Shown here: one piece after another, positions 57,389-64,000 of the stretch | How the letters are laid out: each line of letters begins with the position of its first letter | Numbering within the stretch: position 1 is the stretch's first letter | Source: an uncultured Collinsella sp. | Lineage (GTDB): Bacteria > Actinomycetota > Coriobacteriia > Coriobacteriales > Coriobacteriaceae | Direction: 5' to 3' | Assembly: GCA_900754445.1 (NCBI GenBank) | Contig: CAAECW010000041.1 | Span: 1-64,000 of the forward strand | DNA length: 64,000 bases | Translations under genes and position numbers: made by a program | Notes under the pieces: model-generated | What the model saw: only the letters and a program-made list of their open reading frames with translations | The model's database searches: none | What the model was told of the DNA's origin: nothing

Positions 57389-59968
57389 TTACTTGTCGGC
57401 AGCGGTCTTTTTGGTAGTCGTCTTCTTGGCGGCAGTGGCTTTCTTAGCCGTGGTCTTCTTTGCCGCCGTGGTCTTCTTTGCCGCGCTCGCCTTGGTCGCA
57501 GTCTTGCGGCCGCGGGCGGGCTTCTTCTCCTTGGTCGGGCAGTCCATGTTGACACAGATACGCCACGGACCGCGCGCCGTGTTGACCACCACGATGGGGG
57601 CGCCGCACTCGGGACAGGTCTCGCCCGTCGCTTCGAGTTTGCCACGCGCCGGCAGCGGATAGCTCACGCCGCAATCGTCATAGTTGGTGCAGCGGATAAA
57701 GCGCTTGCCGCTCTTCTCGCTCTTGTGTGCAATCAGGTCGCCATGACGTCCGGCCTCGGCACACACCTTGCACTCGCCCACCTTAAGGTCGGGCTCGTAG
57801 TTGGTGGGGCATGTGGGGTTCACGCAAATCTCGAAAGCCTTTTGGCGGAACGGCTGACACTTAATGCGCGGCGCACCGCACTCGGGGCACACGGCCGCCT
57901 CGCCCTCGAGCGGACTCACCTTGACGCCGCTCGGCACCGGATAGGTAACGTCGCAGTCGGGCCAGCCCATGCAGCCGATAAAGCTGCCGCGGGTCTTGGC
58001 GCTCGTCTTCATAACCAGGTCCTTGCCGCACTTGGGGCAGGCGCCCACGCGCGCATCAGCCGTGACGGCGTCGCTGATGGCGTCGCCCAGCTCCTGCGTA
58101 TGCTTGAGCAGCTCGTCGAGCACGCCGGCCAGCAGCGCGCGCGAGTGCGTCACGACATGCTCTTCGGTATCCTCGCCGCGCTCCACACGGGTCATATCGC
58201 CATCGAGCTCGCTGGTCATATCGGGGCTCGTGATGCGCGGGGCAAACTGCGACAGCGCATCGATAATGGCGATACCCAGCTGGCTCGGCTCCACGGGATC
58301 GTTTTTGAGGTAGCGCACGGCGTACAGGCGCTCGATGATGCTCGCGCGCGTGGACTTGGTGCCCAGGCCGCGCTTTTCCATCTCCTGCACGAGCTTGCCT
58401 TGGCTGTAGCGCGCGGGCGGCTCGGTCTGCTTGGCCTCGAGCTTAATGTCGAACACATCGACCGTATCGCCCTGCTCCAGCGGCGGCATCTGCTCGTCGC
58501 GCTTGAGTCCGTACGGATACGCCTCGCGGAAACCCGGCGTCACCAGCACGTCACCCGAGGCCACGAACGGCTCGCCGTTGACGTCGAGCTCGAGCTTGGT
58601 GTTCTCGATGGTCGCGGGACCCATGAGCGTCGCCAGGAAGCGACGGGCGATGAGGTCGTAGAGCTTGCGTTGGCCGCCATCGAGCGTGGTCGGATCGCCC
58701 TCGCCCGTGGGGTAGATAGGCGGGTGGTCGGTGGTCTCGACCTTGCCACGCGTGGGCTTCATGGGGCCGGCGAGCACCTTTTTGCACACCGGCGCCAGCG
58801 CCGGGTTGATCTTTGCCAGGTCGCTCACCACGGCACCCAAATCGAGCGTCGCAGGGTACACGGTGTTGTCGACACGCGGGTAGCTGATAAGACCCGCCAT
58901 GTAAAGGGACTCAGCGATGCGCATGGTGCGTGCGGGCGAGATGCCCTCGGCCGCAGCGGCAGCCTGCAGCGAGGTGGTCGCAAACGGCGTGGGCGGCTGC
59001 TGCTTGCGCGAGCGCTTGGTCACTGCGGCGACGGTTGCCGTCGCAACGCCGTCGACATGGCCGTACGCCGTCTCGGCAGCGTCCTTGTCGGTAAAGCGTG
59101 CCGTCTTGTGAGCGATCTTAAAGCGATCGTCCTCGGCAGCACCCTGCGCGGCACCCATACCGCGGATCTGCCAATAGTCCTCGGGCACAAACGCCATGCG
59201 CTCGCGCTCGCGCTCGACCACCAGGGCAAGCGTCGGCGTCTGTACGCGGCCGGCGGAACGCACGTTGCCAAAGCCGCCAAACTTGGCAAGCGTCAGGTAG
59301 CGCGTGAGCACCGCGCCCCAAATGAGATCGATGTGCTGACGGCTCTCGCCGGCGTCGGCCAGGTTCTGGTCGAGCGAGACGAGATTATCGAAGGCCTGCG
59401 TGATCTCGGCCTTGGTAAACGAAGAATACTGGGCGCGGGCGACCGGCAGGTCGGGCGCAACCTCGCGCACCTTGTTGAGGGCGTCCGAACCGATCAGCTC
59501 GCCCTCGCGATCGAAGTCCGTAGCGATGATGACGCTGTCGGACTTCTTGGCAAGGTTCTTGAGCGAGCGAATGAGCTCTTTCTCGGCCGGCAACTTAATG
59601 ACGGGCGCCCAGGTGAGATACGGCAGGCTCTCGAGCTTCCAGCCCTTGATTGAGATGCCGTCGGCAAGGAACGGCTTGCGCTTGGTGTCGTAGGGCGGAC
59701 GCGCCAGGCCATCGGGTATGTCGGCCGGCAGCATCTCGCCGTCCTCGGTGACCGAATACCAGCCCAACTTTTTATCGAACAGCACGCTGTCGCAAAAATC
59801 GGGCGCAAGGATGTGACCGGCAAGGCCGATCGTCACGCACTCCTCGCCCTTCCACTCAAAACGGTAGATGGCGGTGTTGTACACCTTGTCCTTTTTGGGC
59901 TTACCCGTGGACAGCCGCTCGGCGATCTGACGCGCGGCGTCGTTTTTCTCGGCGATGATGAGCTTCAA
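57389..59968 (-). CDS. topA: DNA topoisomerase I with four zinc ribbons and a Lys-rich tail
   Basis: Type IA topoisomerase relaxing negative supercoils. The 859 residues start with a Toprim domain (MKLIIAEKNDAARQIAERL; ATDFDREGELIG). The catalytic tyrosine is Tyr363 in GLISYPRVDN. After about residue 610 come four Cys4 zinc ribbons (CPKCG...CMGWPDC, CPECG...CVNPTC, CKVC...CTNYDDC, CPECG...CVNMDC). The end is a Lys/Ala/Thr repeat tail (KKTTAAKK-type). The start is TTG 59968 with AGGAG 6 bases before. The N terminus looks more like the archaeal/TopA-III-like group than E. coli TopA. Confidence 0.88.
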   Translation of the reverse strand: MKLIIAEKNDAARQIAERLSTGKPKKDKVYNTAIYRFEWKGEECVTIGLAGHILAPDFCDSVLFDKKLGWYSVTEDGEMLPADIPDGLARPPYDTKRKPFLADGISIKGWKLESLPYLTWAPVIKLPAEKELIRSLKNLAKKSDSVIIATDFDREGELIGSDALNKVREVAPDLPVARAQYSSFTKAEITQAFDNLVSLDQNLADAGESRQHIDLIWGAVLTRYLTLAKFGGFGNVRSAGRVQTPTLALVVERERERMAFVPEDYWQIRGMGAAQGAAEDDRFKIAHKTARFTDKDAAETAYGHVDGVATATVAAVTKRSRKQQPPTPFATTSLQAAAAAEGISPARTMRIAESLYMAGLISYPRVDNTVYPATLDLGAVVSDLAKINPALAPVCKKVLAGPMKPTRGKVETTDHPPIYPTGEGDPTTLDGGQRKLYDLIARRFLATLMGPATIENTKLELDVNGEPFVASGDVLVTPGFREAYPYGLKRDEQMPPLEQGDTVDVFDIKLEAKQTEPPARYSQGKLVQEMEKRGLGTKSTRASIIERLYAVRYLKNDPVEPSQLGIAIIDALSQFAPRITSPDMTSELDGDMTRVERGEDTEEHVVTHSRALLAGVLDELLKHTQELGDAISDAVTADARVGACPKCGKDLVMKTSAKTRGSFIGCMGWPDCDVTYPVPSGVKVSPLEGEAAVCPECGAPRIKCQPFRQKAFEICVNPTCPTNYEPDLKVGECKVCAEAGRHGDLIAHKSEKSGKRFIRCTNYDDCGVSYPLPARGKLEATGETCPECGAPIVVVNTARGPWRICVNMDCPTKEKKPARGRKTATKASAAKKTTAAKKTTAKKATAAKKTTTKKTAADK

Positions 59969-60022
59969 AAGAGGCTCCTATCTCGTATCTCTGCGGCTAC
60001 GCCCGCCCGTATGGCGGCCGAC

Positions 60023-60706
60023 TTACGCCCTTGCTTGCTCAATCTGCCCGATGAGCCAATCGCACCAGGCATCCATGCCCTCGCCCTTGCGCGCGCTCAC
60101 GGCAAACCGCGGCGCCTGCGGATTGAGGTCATCGAGTGTCTTAGTATACCTATCCATGTCAAAATCGAAAGCCGGGGCCACGTCGATCTTGTTGAGCAGC
60201 TGTGCGCCGGCGTGCTGGAAGATGCCCGGGTACTTGATAGGCTTGTCGTCGCCCTCGGGCACCGAGAGGATCATGATGGACAGGTTCTCGCCCAGGTCAA
60301 AGTCGACTGGGCAGACCAGGTTACCCACGTTTTCGATAAAGATGACGTCGATGTTTTGAAGGCCCACCGCTTGGTCGAACGCGTCGACAGCCTCCATGAT
60401 CATGTTGCCCTCGAGGTGGCACAGGCCGCCCGTGTTGATCTGGATGGCGGGCATGCCGGCTTCCTTCATGGTGATGGCGTCGACATCCGAGGCGATATCG
60501 CCCTCGATAACGGCGCAGCGCAAGCCGGCCTTGTCACGCAGGCGCTCGTTGGTGCCCAGAATCGTGGTTGTCTTACCCGAGCCGGGGCTCGACAGCACAT
60601 TGATCACATAGGTGTTTGTCTCATTAAATCGCTGACGTAGCTGATCTGCCAGGCGCTCATTGCGCGACAGAATCGGCGATGCGATATCAATCGTTTTCTC
60701 GGCCAT
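60023..60706 (-). CDS. hypB: Hydrogenase nickel incorporation GTPase HypB
   Basis: GTPase delivering nickel to [NiFe]-hydrogenase precursor. The 227 residues have the P-loop SSPGSGKTT, the metal-site segment GGLCHLEGNM, IENVGNLVCPVDFDLGE and NKIDV guanine motif. The His-rich N-terminal stretch and CxxCGC found in some HypB proteins are absent. The start at 60706 has AAGGAG. It is the last gene of tatA-tatC-hypA-hypB. Confidence 0.92.
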   Translation of the reverse strand: MAEKTIDIASPILSRNERLADQLRQRFNETNTYVINVLSSPGSGKTTTILGTNERLRDKAGLRCAVIEGDIASDVDAITMKEAGMPAIQINTGGLCHLEGNMIMEAVDAFDQAVGLQNIDVIFIENVGNLVCPVDFDLGENLSIMILSVPEGDDKPIKYPGIFQHAGAQLLNKIDVAPAFDFDMDRYTKTLDDLNPQAPRFAVSARKGEGMDAWCDWLIGQIEQARA

Positions 60707-60761
60707 ACTCGGCACTCCTTACTTTGGCCCCTTTATACCCCGTCACCAGATGGCTGATGGG

Positions 60762-61118
60762 TTAATCATCGGGGGTTTCGATTTCGATACTGGCGATGTC
60801 GAGCTCGCGGCCGTGCAGCAGACGCACGTTGGCGCCGCCACATTGGGGGCAGCGGCAATGGAAGCGGTCGTGCTCAAAGACCTCACCGCAGTCCAGACAC
60901 TCGCTTTGTGGATGGGCCTCCTCCACGGCAAGCTCGCAGCCGCGCGTGAGCGGGTCCTCGTCGCGAAATGTCTCCCACGCAAAGTCGAGTGCTTCGCGCA
61001 CGACCTCGGTCATATCCCCGATACGCAGCGTTACCAAAACGGCGCGCGAGGCCCCCGCCCCACGCGCCGCGCGAATCACTGTATCGAGTATGCCGTTGAC
61101 AATGCCAACCTCGTGCAT
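60762..61118 (-). CDS. hypA: Hydrogenase nickel chaperone HypA
   Basis: Brings nickel to hydrogenase with HypB. The 118-residue protein starts with the Ni-binding Met-His (MHEVGIVNG), and has a zinc domain with two CxxC pairs (SECLDCGEVF, CPQCGG). It follows tatC by 6 bases and precedes hypB by about 55. The operon with Tat genes fits export of a folded, metal-loaded hydrogenase. Confidence 0.93.
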   Translation of the reverse strand: MHEVGIVNGILDTVIRAARGAGASRAVLVTLRIGDMTEVVREALDFAWETFRDEDPLTRGCELAVEEAHPQSECLDCGEVFEHDRFHCRCPQCGGANVRLLHGRELDIASIEIETPDD

Positions 61119-61124
61119 ACCGAT

Positions 61125-61919
61125 TTACTCCTCGTCGTCCTCTTCGTCGTCCGAAAACAGGTCCAGACGGCTCACAAACAAGCCCTCCTTGCCCTCGCGC
61201 GCGGTAATGACCACACGGGCGATGGCAAGCGAAATCTCGTAGAGCGAGAGCAGGGCGCCATACATGAGGCCCAGCGTAACGGGCGAGCCGTCGGGCGTAA
61301 TCACAGCCGAGCCCACAAGCAGGCCAACGTACACGAAACGCCAGGCACTGCGGAAGGCCGCATAGGACACAATATGGAAGACGGAAAGGTAGAAGATGAT
61401 GAGCGGCAGCTCAAACGCCACACCAAAGCCAATCATAAAGAGCAGCTCCATGTTGACATAGTTCTCCAGATCGGGCCACGCCGTGGCGACGGCCGAGGTC
61501 TCGCCGATGAGCCACTCAAAGCCTGCCGGGATAATGATGAAGTAGCAGAAAATGGCGCCCAGGAAGAACAGCACCGTCGAGGCGAGCACCGTGGGCACGA
61601 CCCACTTGCGCTCGTTGGGGCGAAGCGCCGGCAGGAAAAATGCCAGAATCTGCCAGATGATCATGGGCGTGCACATGACCACGGCCATCTTGATGGCCAG
61701 CGAGAAGCGCAAGCCAAAGCCGCCGAGCGTGGTGGTGATGTAGAACTTACCGTCCGGCACAAAGGAGCGGATGGGATCTTTCAGGATGTCGAGCACAACA
61801 GGCGTGGCGAAATACAGCACGATAGCTGCGGCAAACACCGAGACGACCACGATGGTCAGGCGGCGACGGAGCTCTCCCAGGTGATCGAAGAGCGGCATAC
61901 GCGCAGGTCCGATAGGCAT
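61125..61919 (-). CDS. tatC: Twin-arginine translocase subunit TatC
   Basis: Receptor core of the Tat system that exports folded proteins. The 264-residue protein has six predicted membrane helices and the family motifs FDHLGELRRRL near the N terminus and FGVAFELPLI in the middle. The ATG shares its first base with the tatA stop (TAATG), so translation is coupled. The C-terminal end is acidic. Confidence 0.94.
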   Translation of the reverse strand: MPIGPARMPLFDHLGELRRRLTIVVVSVFAAAIVLYFATPVVLDILKDPIRSFVPDGKFYITTTLGGFGLRFSLAIKMAVVMCTPMIIWQILAFFLPALRPNERKWVVPTVLASTVLFFLGAIFCYFIIIPAGFEWLIGETSAVATAWPDLENYVNMELLFMIGFGVAFELPLIIFYLSVFHIVSYAAFRSAWRFVYVGLLVGSAVITPDGSPVTLGLMYGALLSLYEISLAIARVVITAREGKEGLFVSRLDLFSDDEEDDEE

Positions 61920-62494
61920 TACTCATCGCCTCCCTTCGAGGCGTCGGCGGCAGCGGCGTCGTCCTCGGCCTCGAGCTCGCGAGCGAGCTGGTCGACGACG
62001 GCCTTGCGCTTGCGGGGACGACGAGCGTAGAGGTCAGCCGTCGTGGGCTCTGCCGGCTCGGGCTCGGGCTCTGCAACAGGCTCGGGCTCGGCGGCATCAG
62101 CAGCAACGGCAGGCTCTGCACCCTCGGCCTCCTCGGCAACACCTTCGCCCTCAGCAGCACCCTCGCTCGCGGCCTTCTCGGCAGCAAGACGGGCGCGACG
62201 CTCGGCAAAGGTCTCCTTCTTGGCGGGCGCTGCCGTCTCGGCGGCATCCTCGTCCGCATCGGAATCGTCGTCGATCGCAGCAGCCTTCTTGGGCTTGACC
62301 GGGGCCGACGCGGCCTCGCTCACCGGATCGATAATCTCGGACTGAACAACGGCCGTCATCTTTTCCTGCGTCTCGCGGAACTGACGGATGGCACGGCCAA
62401 TCGTACGGCCCATCTGTGGGAGCTTATCCGGGCCAAACAGCAAAAAGCCGAAGACCACGATGATCGCGAGCTCACCCTCTCCAATACCAAACAC
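61919..62494 (-). CDS. tatA: Twin-arginine translocase TatA/TatB-family protein
   Basis: Pore-forming or bridging Tat subunit. The 191-residue protein starts with GTG at 62494 (GGAGG 5 bases before) and reads MFGIGEGELAIIVVFGFLLFGPDKLP, the typical short helix, then an amphipathic helix (GRTIGRAIRQFRETQEKM). A long Ala/Glu/Pro-rich acidic tail follows, longer than in most TatA proteins, closer to a TatB-type layout. It is the first gene of the tatA-tatC-hypA-hypB operon. Confidence 0.88.
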   Translation of the reverse strand: MFGIGEGELAIIVVFGFLLFGPDKLPQMGRTIGRAIRQFRETQEKMTAVVQSEIIDPVSEAASAPVKPKKAAAIDDDSDADEDAAETAAPAKKETFAERRARLAAEKAASEGAAEGEGVAEEAEGAEPAVAADAAEPEPVAEPEPEPAEPTTADLYARRPRKRKAVVDQLARELEAEDDAAAADASKGGDE

Positions 62495-62647
62495 ACATAC
62501 CTCCAAGGCTCGATGTGAGTCGAGCCCGCACCGCGCCATTCGGCCGGAACTCGTCTATTCATTCGGTCAAGTATAGCGCCCGGACGCCAAAACGTCCGAG
62601 CGCATCACAAACATATGCCAAACGGCACGCCCTTTTGGGGGCAAAGA

Positions 62648-62962
62648 TTATGCAGCGGTGATCGAAATCTCCTGGTCGACACCCAACAGCTGGACCACGC
62701 GCATCACCGGGGGCTGCACATTGGTGCAGCTAAAGCGCTTGCCGTGGTCGACCGCGTGGTGCGCGGCGCCCACGAGCACGCCAATGCCCGTCGAATCGAT
62801 GTAGCTCACCTGGGCAAAATCGAGCTCAACGGCCTCGGTGGGCTGCTCGAGCGCCAGGTCGATGGCATTGCGCAGGCTATCGGCGTTAGAGATATCGATC
62901 TCGCCGGTTACCTTAATGGTGTAGAGCTCTGGCGTGGGGTTGGTGGAAATACCCAAATCCAT
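62648..62962 (-). CDS. STAS-domain anti-sigma factor antagonist
   Basis: A 104-residue single-domain protein of the SpoIIAA/RsbV type. The phosphorylation site Ser57 lies in YIDSTGIGVLVGA. It would bind and neutralise an anti-sigma kinase when unphosphorylated. AAAGGAG precedes the ATG. No cognate kinase or sigma gene is adjacent, so the partner lies elsewhere. It stands between the aminotransferase and tatA. Confidence 0.88.
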   Translation of the reverse strand: MDLGISTNPTPELYTIKVTGEIDISNADSLRNAIDLALEQPTEAVELDFAQVSYIDSTGIGVLVGAAHHAVDHGKRFSCTNVQPPVMRVVQLLGVDQEISITAA

Positions 62963-63013
62963 GTATACGCTCCTTTACGTATCGAAAGTGCGGATAGTAC
63001 GGGAAGCCGCGCG

Positions 63014-64000
63014 TTAGGCGCGCTCGGCACGCGCAAGCTCGGCAGCGACAAGCTTAACGGCCAGCACCAGCACATCGAGCGCGGCCTCCAGGTCCTCGAC
63101 CGTGGGATAGCTCGGCGCGATGCGGATGTTGGTGTCGCGCGGGTCCTTGCCATAGGGCCAAGTGGCGCCGGCCGGTGTGAGCTTGACGCCCAGGTCGGCG
63201 CAGAGCGCGGCGACCTTTTGGGCCGAGCCCTCGGGACCATCGAAGCTTACAAAGTAGCCGCCGCGGGGGTGCGTCCAAGTAGCGCAACCCGTATCGCCCA
63301 AGCCCTCGGTGAGCTTGCGCTCAACGGCCTCAAAGCGCGGGCGCAAAAACTCGGCATGCTTTTTCATGTGCTCCTTGACCGCCTCGATGGTGGGAAGGAA
63401 GCGCACGTGACGCAGCTGGTTGAGCTTATCGGCACTGATGAGGCCGGCCTTCAGGCGCTTGGAGAACTCCGCGATAACCGCGGGGCTCGCACCGATAAAG
63501 CCGATACCGGCACCCGGGAAGGTGATCTTGGACGTCGAGGCGAATGCCACCACGCGGTCCTCGGTGCCCGCCGCGCGGGCAAGATCGAAGATGTTGGCGA
63601 GCTTGTCGGTCTCGTCGTACAGGTCGTGCACGCAGTAGGCGTTGTCCCAGAAGATGCGGAAATCGGGCGCGGCCGTGGGCATCTCGACCAGGCGACGCAC
63701 GGTGTCCTCGCTAAAGGTGATACCCGTGGGGTTGGAATACTTGGGCACGCACCAGATGCCCTTGATGGAATCGTCGGCGGCAACGAGGCGCTCGATCTCG
63801 TCCATATCGGGGCCGTTGTCGGTCATCGCGACGGGAACGTTCTCGATACCCAAGTCGGCGGTAATGCCAAAGTGGCGATCGTAGCCGGGAACCGGGCACA
63901 GGAACTTAACCTTCTTGCCGTCGTGCGCTGCCTCGTAAGCCTCCCAAGGGTCGCTACCACACGAGCCGCAACGCCAGAACATACCGGCGATATCGTGCTC
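63014..64000 (-). CDS. Aminotransferase class I, MocR-like aspartate aminotransferase (partial)
   Basis: PLP-dependent enzyme, at least 329 residues in the window. The frame is open to the last base, so the N terminus lies beyond position 64000. Landmarks are KVKFLCPVPGYDRHFGI, GIWCVPKYSNPTGITF, FDNA-type FRIFWDNAYCVHDLY, the PLP lysine in FASTSKITFPGAG and NQLRHVRFLP. This matches the Asp_aminotransf group (subgroup Ic) rather than classical AspC. It probably makes aspartate/glutamate. Confidence 0.88.
   Translation of the reverse strand, partial: EHDIAGMFWRCGSCGSDPWEAYEAAHDGKKVKFLCPVPGYDRHFGITADLGIENVPVAMTDNGPDMDEIERLVAADDSIKGIWCVPKYSNPTGITFSEDTVRRLVEMPTAAPDFRIFWDNAYCVHDLYDETDKLANIFDLARAAGTEDRVVAFASTSKITFPGAGIGFIGASPAVIAEFSKRLKAGLISADKLNQLRHVRFLPTIEAVKEHMKKHAEFLRPRFEAVERKLTEGLGDTGCATWTHPRGGYFVSFDGPEGSAQKVAALCADLGVKLTPAGATWPYGKDPRDTNIRIAPSYPTVEDLEAALDVLVLAVKLVAAELARAERA

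Noticed and set aside
57344..59653. A 769-residue plus-strand reading frame
   Set aside because: It lies antisense to topA, whose domains are unmistakable; the antisense protein is Leu/Arg/Gly-rich with no motif.

Overview
The window looks like a chromosomal segment of a human-gut Collinsella-type actinobacterium (Coriobacteriia). It has high GC and heavy use of GAC/GCC codons, a dense set of lactose- and mannose-family PTS genes, Tat plus nickel-insertase genes, and a tmk-holB-ricT cluster. Genus assignment is inference from gene content and style; no 16S gene is present.

Positions 1-33 kb form a galactoside-use region. A minus-strand operon lacA-lacB-lacX-lacC (3406 to 143) converts galactose 6-phosphate through tagatose 6-phosphate to tagatose 1,6-bisphosphate. 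No lacD aldolase is visible in the window. A single PTS IIA gene (lacF) follows. Three paralogous modules come next, each a divergent LacI-type regulator facing a PTS IIBC gene and a GH1 6-phospho-beta-galactosidase gene (module 2 has swapped gene order). After a fic gene lies a lower-GC module of a fourth IIBC, a conserved protein of unknown function and a GntR regulator. This module is bracketed by a truncated and a complete copy of a DeoR/LacR regulator. Then come galM, an orphan PTS IIB lacking its phospho-histidine, tRNA-Thr, yhcH, a nagA fragment and a second lacX-lacC pair.

Positions 33-41 kb hold an amino-sugar region: nagA/agaA, agaS, a GntR regulator and a mannose-family PTS operon (IIA, yajC-like, IIB, IIC, IID). 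Imported N-acetylgalactosamine 6-phosphate would be deacetylated, then converted to tagatose 6-phosphate by AgaS, so both sugar routes meet at LacC. This fits growth on host mucin glycans and milk sugars, by inference.

Positions 41-64 kb are mostly housekeeping: a DUF2975/XRE pair, isocitrate dehydrogenase, a dehydrogenase with a Cys/His-rich tail, DegV, hibernation factor, an amino-acid-binding lipoprotein, comF with a nuclease-like neighbour, ricT-holB-tmk, topoisomerase I, tatAC-hypAB, a STAS protein and an aminotransferase cut by the window edge.

The noncoding DNA is unusually structured. There are four clusters of 56-57 bp dyads repeated every 80-82 bp, one after each sugar module. There are three 67-69 bp palindromes and a 217 bp MITE-like element. 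Promoters share a layered design: an ACCGTTYACCG-type motif, often tandem at exactly 21 bp, lies upstream of or beside operators specific to the local LacI, DeoR or GntR repressor.
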